DNA from: Liolophura sinensis
Taxonomy: Eukaryota > Mollusca > Polyplacophora > Chitonida > Chitonidae
Direction of reading: 5' to 3'
Assembly (NCBI RefSeq): GCF_032854445.1
Contig: NC_088297.1
Coordinates: forward strand, 15,429,335 to 15,493,334
DNA: 64,000 nt
Both the position numbers and the translations under genes were made by a program. Under the pieces are notes generated by a model that was given only the letters and a program-made list of their open reading frames with translations, had not been told where the DNA came from and searched no databases. The first letter of the stretch is position 1. The number at the start of each line of letters is the position of its first letter. Below are positions 46,055 through 56,400 of this stretch, in pieces.

Positions 46055-47125
46055 CTAAGAGAGTTGCCGGTTTGCACTGCACATAATGAGGGACATAGAG
46101 TTGGACGAGTCCGATTTCGTCAGGTTCAGCCTACACATGAGTTTCAAGTGTTTCCTGATTTCTCTGTTTGCAAAACCGAGAATGACCGGGTTTACAAGAG
46201 AGTTAATGGCGCCAAGAAAGGTTCCAATTGCGTAGAGGATGTAAGGTGCCCGCCATTCCGTAATTGTGGTCACAGTAAACCACTGGTAGTCCACCACGAA
46301 CGCTACGCACACTGGTATGTAGCACAGAATGGTCACGTGACATATCACGAGGAGAATGAATACCACTCGTCTGCTTCTTTGAACTGGAGTTTGAGGAACA
46401 TGCGGTGCTTGCCTTCCGTCGTTTAATCCCGCCACGCTGCCCGAACGAGAAATATTTCCAATGGAAGGCGCTTTACTGCGCTGAGACTTGACAATGATGA
46501 AGAGTTTAATGTTCAAGCAAAGTAGAAAAACCATGCCCGGAAATATGTTTCCGGCGATAAAGAGGCCAGTGTAATGCCCCGACATGACGGCCGCAAAATT
46601 ACAGTCCCGTAGAGGGTGATTTGTTTTTCGGCGTTCTTCGATGTTGTTCCAACCAAAAACAGGCAACAATCCAAGCGTTACCGAATACACCCAAATGAAA
46701 ATAACTGTTATCAGAATCCGTCTTCGAGAAATCCACAGAGGGTAGCGAAGCGGGGACGCGATGGCGAGCAGACGCTCAACACTGGCGGCAATTAGAGACA
46801 TTATGGAGGCCGTGGGGATTATCACAGTCGGTATATTAAGGACGATACACCACATGATGTGCTTGCCAAGTAAGCTGACGTCAGCGATCAGATGTGTGGG
46901 GATGCTCAGAACTCCGACAAGGAGGTCCGCCACGGCCATGCTCAGAAGCAAGCAGTTCGTCCATGTGCGCAGCTTCCGGTACTTGGCGATAAGGATGATG
47001 ATGAGTGTGTTGAACAGGACGATAGTGCAACCAGCGGAGATGAGAAGTACGAATCGGGTGATCTCTATAGGTGACCAAAGAAAATGTCGGGGTGTGGCTT
47101 CCTCGTATCCACTCGTAGAATTCAT
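46055..47125 (-). CDS. Class A GPCR, adenosine-receptor-like
   Basis: It is an intact 356-residue single-exon frame; ATG is at 47123-47125 with an in-frame TAA 12 bases upstream. Seven hydrophobic segments lie at about 24-48, 56-80, 91-118, 138-160, 185-212, 254-280 and 293-318. Key sites: N39 (1.50), D67 (2.50) in SMAVADLLVG, C93 (3.25) and C175 (the ECL2 disulfide), W145, P271. The LGLLPVFGWNN end of TM4 and the ECL2 pattern DCNFAAV followed by HYTGLF resemble adenosine receptors. Oddities: ERL (117-119) replaces DRY, and NPVIL (312-316) replaces NPxxY. A potential N-glycosylation site is at N2. The ligand cannot be named; it could equally be a lineage-specific orphan. It sits at the plasma membrane by family rule. 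Confidence 0.9.
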   Translation of the reverse strand: MNSTSGYEEATPRHFLWSPIEITRFVLLISAGCTIVLFNTLIIILIAKYRKLRTWTNCLLLSMAVADLLVGVLSIPTHLIADVSLLGKHIMWCIVLNIPTVIIPTASIMSLIAASVERLLAIASPLRYPLWISRRRILITVIFIWVYSVTLGLLPVFGWNNIEERRKTNHPLRDCNFAAVMSGHYTGLFIAGNIFPGMVFLLCLNIKLFIIVKSQRSKAPSIGNISRSGSVAGLNDGRQAPHVPQTPVQRSRRVVFILLVICHVTILCYIPVCVAFVVDYQWFTVTTITEWRAPYILYAIGTFLGAINSLVNPVILGFANREIRKHLKLMCRLNLTKSDSSNSMSLIMCSANRQLS

Positions 47126-47214
47126 TGAGATTTCTTATCCCGCACACGTTTTTCGATTCGCTCAGAATTGGTCTGTACAACGCAGTTGACTTCTCTCCCT
47201 TTGACATCGTGTGT
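47126..47214 (-). other. Probable 5' UTR exon part of the GPCR gene
   Basis: On the minus strand a pyrimidine-rich run and TTCCAG end at 47215, leaving 89 bases before the ATG. This looks like a splice acceptor, so a distal non-coding 5' exon is likely. An upstream ATG in another frame (about 47205) overlaps the receptor start and might dampen translation; this is inference. Confidence 0.4.
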
Positions 47215-47369
47215 CTGGAACAAACGAAATGTACAAGGATTACTAGTTTCTGTGTATATTTAGCAGACGTCAATAGGGTATATAACAGAGATGAAAAATA
47301 AGATAAAAAAATAAATGCTTGACATCATAAATTTACGAATATTAAAGCATTACAATATAATACTTGCTT

Positions 47370-47441
47370 CAGATTCCATGGCGGCGTAAAACACCAATCA
47401 AATCAGATTCCATGGTGGTGTAAAACACGAATCAAATCAGA
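47370..47441. repeat. SINE-tail satellite, left piece (2 units)
   Basis: Two units of CAGATTCCATGGYGGYGTAAAACACSAATCAAAT type precede the MITE at 47442. They are homologous to the larger piece at 47888-48300. Confidence 0.9.
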
Positions 47442-47887
47442 TGGACACAGACCCCCATTACAACTTCCGTTTTACGATTGTAGTTCTGTGTATTTTAGGG
47501 CATAAAGTCTTTTTTTGCTCCCAGGCGGCCATGTTTGGTGTACAGGTGCATGCTTGGTATTAAAATGCTGGAAACTGTCTAAACTTTGAGGAGGTATGTG
47601 CTTTATTGGTGAAAGTTTGAAATTCTGGGCGAGAGGACACAAGGTGTGAGGTAGTGATGAGGCTGCGTGTGACGTCTCCTTGGCGTTGCTAGGCACGCCT
47701 CCCAGCTGCCGGCATGGAAAGGTCCAGATTTTGACGGTCAACCTATGTCAAGATTTTTATGGCTTGTTTCTCACAGGTTGGGCCAGGTATGCACCAAAGC
47801 TTATTGGCCACGGAATGTTTGGGACTGAGCTACAGCGCTAGACGTTAACATTGTCGCTTATGGAAAATTAATGGGGGTCTGTGGCCA
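47442..47887. mobile_element. MITE, 446 bp, inserted in the satellite
   Basis: Left end TGGACACAGACCCCCATTA (47442-47460) and right end TAATGGGGGTCTGTGGCCA (47869-47887) are 19-bp inverted repeats with one mismatch. Joining the flanks (ATCAAATCAGA and GATTCCACGG) with one GA removed regenerates an uninterrupted satellite unit, so the target duplication is GA (2 bp; 3 bp AGA is also possible). No transposase is present. The superfamily is not assigned. Confidence 0.85.
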
Positions 47888-48300
47888 GATTCCACGGTGG
47901 CGTATAACACCAATCAAATCAGATTTCACGGTGGCGTATAACACCAATCAAATCAGATTCCACGGTGGCGTATAACACCTATCAAATTAGATTCCACGGT
48001 GGCGTATAACACCAATCAAATCAGATTTCACGGTGGCGTATAACACCAATCAAATCAGATTCCACGGTGGCGTATAACACCTATCAAATCAGATTCCACG
48101 GTGGCGTATAACACCAATCAAATCAGATTTCACGGTGGCGTATAACACCAATCAAATCAGATTCCACGGTGGCGTAAAACATCAATCAAATCAGATTCCA
48201 CGGTGGCGTATAACACCAATCAAATCAGATTCCACGGTGGCGTATAACACCTATCAAATTAGATTCCACGGTGGCGTATAACACCAATCAAATTAGATGC
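47888..48300. repeat. 34-bp satellite derived from a SINE tail, about 12 units
   Basis: The unit is CAGATTCCACGGTGGCGTAT plus AACACCAATCAAAT. The second part equals the family A SINE tail (GGCGTAAAACACCAATCAAAT) with small changes. Higher-order blocks (ACACCTATC and TTTCACGG variants) recur every few units. Confidence 0.95.
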
Positions 48301-48849
48301 CATGGTTTAGAAGCTCTAAAGTATTTATCGAAAGTCTGTACACATTCACACATAAAGGACCTGGTACGGTATGGCGGAAAATCGGCACCAGAGAGGTACG
48401 ATAAGAAACTGTAAATTTCAAAATCCCACCACAATTATGTGAATTTCAAATTCAAAAGTATAAAACTTTGTCGAATCATCAATAAAAGTTACATGGCCAT
48501 AAAACGTTAACCAGAAAAATATTTTTACTGAAATTTTTGTGTGTGTATTTCCACGCGCTGTGAAAGTTTCGTTTTGGTTAACGTTTGTCTTCATATGTAA
48601 AAATAAACCTTATAATGTTATCAACTTTGTCATATTTTGACAAATTTAAAATCCGTATTTCTAAAGTAAGTCAGGCATCCTTCATAGTAAAATGAACTAA
48701 CGATGTCACCACGGAAAACAGGTTGCACATCAAGCAAGAGCTCTATTCTTTGTGGTTCTTGTTTTTCTTTGGCAAAACACCTTTTGTGTGAGTAATTATA
48801 TAGGCTGTCTTGCATTAAATAAGTGTTATCATGAATTACAATGGGTATG
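48301..48849. other. Intergenic, no feature recognised
   Basis: It is AT-rich with no gene-like frame. Confidence 0.45.
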
Positions 48850-48976
48850 TGGGGAACCTGCGGATGGTCGTGGGTTTCCACCGGGCCCTCCCACCATAAT
48901 GTTGGCCGCCGTCGTATAAGTGAAATATTCTTGAGTACGGCGTAAAACACAAATCAAATAAATAAATAAATAAATC
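48850..48976 (+). mobile_element. SINE family A, 5'-truncated
   Basis: GGAACCTGCGGATGGTCGTG, then CCACCATAATGTTGGCCGCC, then GTGAAATATTCTTGAGTACG and an (AAAT)n tail. Confidence 0.9.
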
Positions 48977-48984
48977 AAAACCTA

Positions 48985-49420
48985 AAACAGTCATAATTTT
49001 TCATATTTACAATGAACTCGCAGTTTGCCAAGTAAAAGAAGATAAATAAAGTAAGGTAAAGAAATCGGCGTTTCGATATTCACATTTACCACGTAAACGC
49101 AAACTATAGTTACTACAGTTTTAGATACAACACCAATTTGCCTTGATAAACAAAACATAAATAAACTGATTTAAACAAGTCAGTACAGTTTTAAATTTAT
49201 CACCAACTTGCAGTTTGCCATATAAATAAGGATACATAAGCTGACGTATAAATGTTCACAAAAGTTTCAAATTTACCAACGACTTGGATTTTTACCAATC
49301 GAACAAGAATCAATAAGGTGATGTTTACAAATCCACACATTCCCAACGATTCCCCACCACCTTGCAGTTTTCCAAATAAAAGAGCAGAAATAAGGTGACA
49401 TAAAGAGGTCCATAAATTAA
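48985..49420. repeat. Degenerate tandem repeat of about 90-100 bp
   Basis: The phrase ACTTGCAGTTTGCCA(T/A)ATAAA with a following GATA(C)ATAA and (C)TGACGTA recurs about four to five times with strong divergence. Confidence 0.55.
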
Positions 49421-49474
49421 GTTCCGCATGTACCACTACCGTAAGCCACCCCACCCGAGCAATAACACTGGTAC

Positions 49475-49555
49475 GGGTCAGGCAGTCGTTGCACTATCCC
49501 CTTCACAATGGACGCCAAGCGAGGAAGTTACAACTTCCTCTTTTAAGGTAGTAAG
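49475..49555 (-). mobile_element. SINE family B fragment
   Basis: CAGTCGTTGCACTATCCCCT and GACGCCAAGCGAGGAAGTTA are the reverse complement of the family B body. Confidence 0.75.
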
Positions 49556-50158
49556 ATTTCCTGTCCAATCTGCGTGTGCAATGTACGAGTACTTGCTTTA
49601 CCGATGGGACCAAAATCATTCCATCTGTCTCGTACTTTGCTCAAGAGGTTCGCTCACACGATATAAATCCACGCACGTGACAATGATGAATCATTCGTAT
49701 TCACGTATACAAATATCTTTCAAGTTCATTAATCTGTAATGCCGTTAGAGCTGTAGAACATAATTTCCGACTTGTAAGATGGATTACACACATTACCACA
49801 GATTTATCCGCTCAGGAAATGAAATCATTTATTCCAGTAATATTTAATAATACAGGATTCCGAGATCATAGGCCTCTAGGGGAATTCTCTTTTGTGTGAT
49901 TTCAATGGCGGAGGAAAGAAAATTACCAAGTCCGCCAGAACGTTGTCGAGGTGACCCACTACTCTTTATACGTTGTCGACACACAGATGAGATTACACGC
50001 ATTAATCCGCAGATTATTCCACAAACTTTTGGTATATAATCACGGCATTGAATTTATGAGACCATTACATATGTGTAGGCCTATATTTCGAACTGATGAG
50101 AAGCTTAAATTATCATAGCTTATCACCATTTCCTATACATACATACAGCTTATCTCTA
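49556..50158. other. Intergenic, no feature recognised
   Basis: CGTTGTCGA occurs twice (49943, 49971) in a short direct repeat. Nothing else was recognised. Confidence 0.4.
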
Positions 50159-50170
50159 GAACATGTCTAT

Positions 50171-50274
50171 CTTATTTATTTATTTGATTGGTGTTTTACG
50201 TCGTACTCAAGAATATCTCACTTATACGACGGCGGTCAGCGTTATGGTGGGAGGAAACCGGGCAGAGCCTGGAC
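50171..50274 (-). mobile_element. SINE family A, strongly 5'-truncated, 12-bp TSD
   Basis: Tail and distal body only (GATTGGTGTTTTACGTCGTA, TATGGTGGGAGGAAACCGGG). The duplication GAACATGTCTAT is at 50159-50170 and 50275-50286. Confidence 0.93.
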
Positions 50275-50286
50275 GAACATGTCTAT

Positions 50287-51544
50287 TTTAATGACATGCG
50301 CAATGCTTTCTGGAATAGATGTGACAGTAGTCTACTGTGCCACGCCTTTGGTAAGCACTTCAGAAAAAAACAACATTTTACCCAACTATATGTCACTTAT
50401 ATATAACCCGGCGTTTAGATTTATCGGTGTAGAATTTGACAGTCACTCACGCCAATGAAATCCAGTTTTTGACCGTGGTAGTGTAGATTCTAAGTCTTCA
50501 CTGTTCGCGGATCCTTGGTGACTATGGGCACGTAACTGCACTTGTGTCACCGAATGCACAGTCCCACCAAGATGACGTGCATATCTTTATATCACATATG
50601 ATAAAGAACGTCACTAACGTGCCAAAATCCGATGGTTTAGCCCGGACACCCCAGTTTAGTTCACCCATAAAACTGACCGTCATCGCAAAAATCAATTGTT
50701 TTTTAGTATGCCTTTAAATAGTAATCAAAGAAAGCGGCAGGGAAAAGCAGACGACCCGGTGTAAACCACCACCCTTCGCAAGGTTACTGACAGACTTCTT
50801 AATTTAAAGCCGCAGCTTAACCAACGAGAGCAAAGATAATTTGCAATGTTCAAAACAAATTTACTTAAAAAATACAATAAAAATATAAACACTGTCTACA
50901 TTTGTAAGGAATTTGTGAGGAATAAGACTAGCATTGTGCCATCATTGATACCATCATTTATATCATGTCCTGAGCTACATGGACAAAGTCATTTGTCTAT
51001 TAAGTACACAGTCATTTGACTGTTACGAACACTGTCGGTCGATCAAGTGTTTGCTAGCATCTGGCCAACTGTCAGTGTTTTTGTATGAATTGTCCTCTTG
51101 TGCGCAGGGTACAACTATCACGTGCCTGCGTTGGAGTATATGACGTAAGAAGTCTCGAGCCTCTAGGCGAAATCAATGCGCGTGCGTGATTTGGTTAAGA
51201 AATATATGTGCGATCGACAAATTCGAAATGTGGACTTTGTAAACTGAGACGCCATTGTGTGGTTGTCTGCCACTTTGCTGAACCAGTAATATCTCCTTAG
51301 CTGAGTTATAGCATCAGGCAATGCTGCATGATGGCAGAAGTACCTGCCTGCACGATTGGTGCAGTAAGGTGGTCCTGTTAGTGTCATTCGAAATTTTGGA
51401 AATTTTTCTTGATTTACCATGGTTCAAGGTTTTTCTAATGAAAGCTTATTATCAGGAACAAAGAGTTTTATGGAAAAGGGAATTAACACACCCAAAACTA
51501 TTTTGAACAAAAATGATCCATTCAGCTATAAACTTCGGAAAAAC
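50287..51544. other. Intergenic, no feature recognised
   Basis: No gene-like frame or repeat family was recognised. Confidence 0.45.
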
Positions 51545-51776
51545 AGTGTAAAACGGCGAAAACATTTTCTCCGCGGTGGAAATGTTTTCTCAGCTGTGGA
51601 AACCCACGTGACACTTAGGCATGATCTGAAGCATTAGACTCAGCATCCCAGATGGCCAATGTCTCAGATCAAGGCTAAGTGTCACCGCAGAGAAAACGTT
51701 TTCACCTCGGAGAAAACGCACACCTTGCCAAGAAAAAGTTTACACCGCGAAAAAAACGTTTTTCGCTGTTTTCAGT
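51545..51776. mobile_element. Foldback-like element, about 230 bp
   Basis: The left arm (TGTAAAACGGCGAAAACATT, TTCTCCGCGGTGGAAATG, GTGACACTTAGGCATGATCT) pairs along its length with the right arm (AGATCAAGGCTAAGTGTCAC, CACCTCGGAGAAAACG, AAACGTTTTTCGCTGTTTTC). The arms are made of short GGTGGAAA-TTTTCTCCG tandem units and the loop is about 35 bp. The same unit forms the array at 61678-61990. Confidence 0.8.
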
Positions 51777-52073
51777 TAAATTGATCAGTTTTGTGTAAAA
51801 TGTTTTGTTTTCTGCGTTAATTTCTTTCTACACATACTTCAGATTCTTTGTTCATAATGATACGTTTCATTATGAAGTCCTTTGAATTTCTGTAAATCAG
51901 CAGAAAGTGCTAAAAATATCGAATTCTGCTAACGGGCCTCGGTCTATCGATCAATCATTGCCATTTTTAGCTGCAACAAGAAGCTCTGTTCCTCCTTCTG
52001 TTTGTTAGTCGGTTCGCTCAGTGAAAGTTTTGAAATCCTATCTTTAACACTAAACAAACTAACCATTTGATTT
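51777..52073. other. Intergenic, no feature recognised
   Basis: No gene or repeat was recognised. Confidence 0.4.
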
Positions 52074-52690
52074 TGACAGAAAGTCTACTGTTTAAGTGAA
52101 GTTAGACTGTATTCTGTTATTGCAGCGTGTAATACTGTGTCATATTTAAATAATGTCCTGTTAGTACAGTCACATCATTGTGCTGAAGTAATAGAATATG
52201 TGTGCTATAATTAACAGGGGGCCTCCGTGGCTTAGTTGGTTAGCGCGCTAGCGCAGCGTAATGACCCATGAATCTCTCACCAATGCAGTCGCTGTGAGTT
52301 CACGTCCAGCTCATGCTGGCCTCCTCTCCGGCAGTATGTGGGAAGGTCTGCCCGGTTTCCACCCACCACAATGCTGACTGCCTTCGTATAAGTGAAATAT
52401 TCTTGAGTACGGCGTAAAACACCAACCAAATTAATAAATAAATATAATTAACAGAATAATGTGCTTCAAAAACAGAATATCGTGGTCATGTGACTAAAAT
52501 TTTTTTAAAAGTTTTACTTCAGTCCTTAGAGAAATCAGACGGAATTATTAAAATAATGTGAAGGACACCTTACAGAACGGAGATAATTGGGTTAGCTCTT
52601 CAAGTATCACGTAAATCCCACGGTGTACATTTGAGCATAATAACAGAATACAGTTTAGCAGTACTCAGAACACAGTCGTTATTAAACTAC
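52074..52690. mobile_element. Palindromic MITE family M, copy 3 (split by a SINE)
   Basis: The left part carries AGACTGTATTCTGTTATTGCAG and the right part carries the inverse AATAACAGAATACAGTTTAGCA. The SINE at 52218-52442 lies inside, so the MITE is older than the SINE. Confidence 0.7.
52218..52442 (+). mobile_element. SINE family A, near full length, 12-bp TSD
   Basis: Head GGGCCTCCGTGGCTTAGTTG, B-box region GTGAGTTCACGTCC and tail ACGGCGTAAAACACCAACCA are present; the CCAGCAACCTGCGG segment of the body is deleted. The duplication TATAATTAACAG is at 52206-52217 and 52443-52454. Confidence 0.95.
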
Positions 52691-54117
52691 ACAAATTATG
52701 TTTTCGATGTTTTTGAGAACCGCCATTTACCAAAGTGCATGAATGAGCGGCACTGACATTTTACGGGATACCTAACCTATTACAAACTTCCAAGTCGAAC
52801 TCCCGTTCTTTTCGCTTTATAATTTAATAATTGCCTCAACGTTTAGTCGTTGAGTTAAAAAGCCCTGTAGGTCCATTCCGCAAGGCACTTTGCGGGACGA
52901 AGTTGGCATTTAAATCGACTTTGAAACGGCTGGACACGCCAATTGCTGGTGTGCAATAAAGAGAAAAGGACCTTTATTACCATTCCCGTGAGTATAAATC
53001 CATTCCCGAGTCGAAATATTGTTGAAATCCAACAAGCCTCAATGTTCAATTCAATTGAGCTATAGTCATACAACCTATAGCGATCAGATGACAGAGAACC
53101 GGTAGTTTTACCTTTGTTTGGATTTTTCGGAGCAATGTTCGTTAGAAAACGGTGACAAATTTGCAGCTTCTCGTTAGCAACGGATTTGACGTGAAAAATA
53201 CAAACTGTCCTGTACCCGGCTTCTCGTACTGGATGTATCGCACGGAATCCATCGGACATTACCAGTTGAATCTATTTGTAAAGGCGAAAATGGGTAACGA
53301 GAAAAAGTAGCTGCCCTATCGGGCAGGCTACGTGAGCCTATAACATGCTTGCAGCGATTTGGCATGCAGGCAAGCGTTAAGTGACACAACTGATGTTATA
53401 TATAAATAAATAACCTTCGAGTCAGCAAGGATCAATACTACATGTACCTTGAACATTTCTTTGTTTATTTTTCGTGCTGAAAATACCCTGTCTAACTATG
53501 GCAGACCTAGCTATTAAAAAGTATGAGCGTCATATTGACCAGGCTTTATAAAATGTTGTGAATCAATGTGAAATGTGAAAAACATGTTAAAATTTCATGG
53601 ACTGAATCAATATCAGATACGAAAAGACGGCCTAAAGCTACCTTATAGAGATAGCGCTTTACGACTCGCTATTCCAGATTAACCAAAAATGAAGCATGTA
53701 AATAATGACTACGGTATAGTTTTATGTTCAACTGGATTAAGATTAAATACATTGATGACAGTGTCTAAAACCTCTAGCCATACTTCTCACTATTACCAAG
53801 AGCTAAATGATAAGCTAATATTGGCCAAGCGTGACTGTTTGTTGTGCGTGGTCAGTATGCGTTGTGCCAGTGAGGTAGCATTGAATTATTACAAAAAGAC
53901 AACAACATAGAGATTAAAATCAGAGATTAAAAACAGTGTGATAGTTGGCAAATGGTCACACCTAACCGATGAAGACCAGTACCTTATCAATTCACATGCT
54001 CATTTATGGTTTTATTCCAAATCTTTATGTAAATGCTTAAAAATGAATACCTGCTGTTAATTCCAATTTAATAGACATAAAAAGGTGAAGAATTACTAAA
54101 AATACTGTGATGTAATC
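52691..54117. other. Intergenic, no gene recognised
   Basis: A 134-codon frame at 52855-53259 (minus) has no recognisable domain and ordinary composition; I do not support it as a gene. Confidence 0.4.
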
Positions 54118-54426
54118 CTATTTCATAAACATTTTTTCAATATACACTGTGACAGGGTGGATTATCAGGTCTGGTGAATTCAACATGGTATTTAAGTGAG
54201 GCAGCGCTATGAATATGTAGGCATTGCTTGACGGTGTCAATGCAAGGACACGCTTTCGGGATATAATCGAAATAATATTGAAAGCAACATTAACCCCACA
54301 ACAAAGAAATAAAAATAAAAAATAGGCCATTGAGGTCCATGCCTCCGGACTGACAATAGCACGTTTTCTGTACAGGTACATACCGCTGTAACAGTCGTCA
54401 GTTAATGTCATGAAGAAAATAAGTTT
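54118..54426 (-). pseudogene. Possible GPCR fragment (N-terminus to TM2)
   Basis: The frame includes a hydrophobic run AYFLFLFLCCGVNVAFNIIS, then ISRKRVLALTPSSNAYIFIA, which looks like TM1 (with N near 1.50), the first intracellular loop and the start of TM2 of a class A receptor. After that it lacks the LA-x-x-D pattern and stops at 54118. No other receptor segments were found downstream in any frame. It is a decayed copy, an isolated exon, or chance. Confidence 0.25.
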
Positions 54427-54450
54427 ACATACTGTTCGAAACGTGTCCAA

Positions 54451-55244
54451 ATATTCAGATAAATAATACTTTTTACAAAAATAAGAGAATGCTGGAGAGT
54501 AACAATATACCAGATAACCATGTTCCTGAAATGTTTTTTAGATGAAAAGCCAACCCTGTTATTCAACATGTTTTGAAGCAGGGTGACAAAGGTTACCTTA
54601 ACTGCCGTCGACTTTACTTTAAACCCTGTTTCTGAAACTGCCGTATTTGAGGTAGCACTTTTTAAGATAATATAATATAACCATGATAAATGAATTTTAC
54701 TTTATCTAATGTAGCATATGATCTCACGGCAGTATACTTTCAGAAATGGATGTTAGGAAATTAAAGCGATCTAGTTATGCGCAGAGACAGTAGTGTAGGC
54801 TGTGTTACTGCGTGGAGTTTGTTCAAACCGCATGTTGGTGCAGCTATTGTAAAGCAAATTACTCTCCACGCCCATTGTCAAGATTGCAACCTGTTTTTGG
54901 ATAATTATGACGTCACAAGAGGAAATGAGTTCTTGGTGTCAAAACTAGGCCTATGGACTTTGCCATTATGAATTAGAAAAAGTATTCTAACTGCATTTTC
55001 TTTGTAATAACATGGACGTCCAACGTATCAATGTGTAGAGCTTGAGTTGTTACGTGACACTGACAAAAGGCAAGTTTGGTAGCGTGTATGACAGATTTTG
55101 CAGACACCTAAATATACGCGACTCTCTAAAAAAAATAGGCTAGAATAATCGGCAATATTAGCGACTGGAAACAGACGATGGTTACAGGCCAAACAGCTAT
55201 TTAGATTTATGCACATAGCTAAGAAAGCAATCGCTGGGCCCAGG
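54451..55244. other. Intergenic, no feature recognised
   Basis: It is AT-rich with no gene-like frame. Confidence 0.4.
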
Positions 55245-55460
55245 GTCCGGTTGTTCAATAGTGTATTAGATAATACTGGTATTATTTACTAGTACATATT
55301 TACTATCCAAACAAAACCCAGCAATCAAATGGAGGCCAAATGGAACAGCAGTGGATTTAGTTCATATTTAATATACTATTACACAATAAGTTTTATGCAG
55401 GGCACAAAACTGAAGACTTGGCTTAAAGTTAAATCTGGTATTAAGTTTTGAGACAGATTT
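55245..55460. mobile_element. MITE family N, copy 1
   Basis: It begins at CCAGGGTCCGGTTGTTCAAT and ends at GATTTGAACAACTGGGCCC: inverted GGGCCCGGTTGTTCAAA-type ends. The 3' half (ACAAAACTGAAGACTTGGCT, TAAAGTTAAATCTGGTATTA) is shared with copy 2. Confidence 0.75.
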
Positions 55461-55702
55461 GAACAACTGGGCCCAGTTGTTCGAAAGTATATAAATTGGT
55501 ATGACGTCATATTTTACACTTAAAATTTTAGCCAATCTCAGCAGCCAATGCAGATTTCCAAACTCAAAGTACAACAACGGCAGTTTTAGTTCGTATTTAA
55601 TATACTGGTACGCAATTTATATTACGCTAAGTACAAAACTGAAGGCTTGGCTTAAAGTTAAATCTGGTATTAAATCTTAAACCAGGTTTGAACAACCGGG
55701 CC
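55461..55702. mobile_element. MITE family N, copy 2, directly abutting copy 1
   Basis: It begins at AGTTGTTCGAAAGTATATAA and ends at GGTTTGAACAACCGGGCCC. The two copies share one GGGCCC junction. Confidence 0.75.
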
Positions 55703-55904
55703 CTGATGTCATACCACTGTCCAAGTCTGCATGCTATCTGTTGACAGTACTGATAAGGTGTTTGTATGGATAAAGTTGAATGGCAGAGAAATCCAGATAG
55801 CTGTCACGGCCATTTTGCATTATACACGTAGAAGAAAACCACTCCCAGCCGCCATCCTGCTGGTGTCATGCCACCACTTAAAGTTTAAAGGCAAGCAATC
55901 AGTC

Positions 55905-56080
55905 AAAGAGGTCTGTCAACATCCTGCGGATGGTCGTAGGATGCCCCCCGGCCCTGCTTGGTTTCCCCCTATCACAATGCTGGCCGCTGTCGTGTTCTAT
56001 GTCATACATACTCAAGAATATTTCACTTATATGAGGGCGTAGAGAATTATGATTGGAGGAAGTTCGGCCAAAGGGCACGG
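55905..56080. mobile_element. Two SINE family A fragments, tail to tail
   Basis: A plus-strand part (TCCTGCGGATGGTCGTAGG to AATGCTGGCCGCTGTCGTGT) is followed at about 56008 by a minus-strand tail (ACTCAAGAATATTTCACTTA). Together they form an imperfect inverted pair. Confidence 0.75.
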
Positions 56081-56195
56081 GGAGGACAGCACGAGCTGAT
56101 CTTGTGAGAGCCTTCCAATTCATTGCGCTGTGCTGGCGTGCTAACGACCTCGGCCCATCTTATCCCCCCCCCCCCCCCACCCCCACCCTTTGTCC

Positions 56196-56400
56196 AAATT
56201 CATTTATTTATTTATTTCATTGGTGTTTTACGTTGTTCGCTTATACGACAGGGGCCAAAATTATGGTGGGAGGAAACCGGACAGAGAAACCCACGACCAT
56301 CCGGAGGGTAATGACAGACCTTCCAACGCACGGCCGGGGAGGGAGCTAGTATGAGTTGGTCGTTGCGCCGCTCTGGCGTGCTAACCCACTGTGTATCCAC
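56196..56400 (-). mobile_element. SINE family A, diverged
   Basis: ATTTATTTATTTCATTGGTG, ATTATGGTGGGAGGAAACCG and CCAACGCACGGCCGGGG follow the inverted family order up to head remnants at GCTCTGGCGTGCTAACCCAC. Confidence 0.8.

Noticed and set aside
46881-47273. 130-codon minus-strand frame overlapping the GPCR start
   Set aside because: Most of it is an out-of-frame reading of the receptor; at most its first codons are an upstream ORF.
52855-53259. 134-codon minus-strand frame
   Set aside because: There is no recognisable domain, signal peptide or splice context, and the length is within chance for this much sequence.
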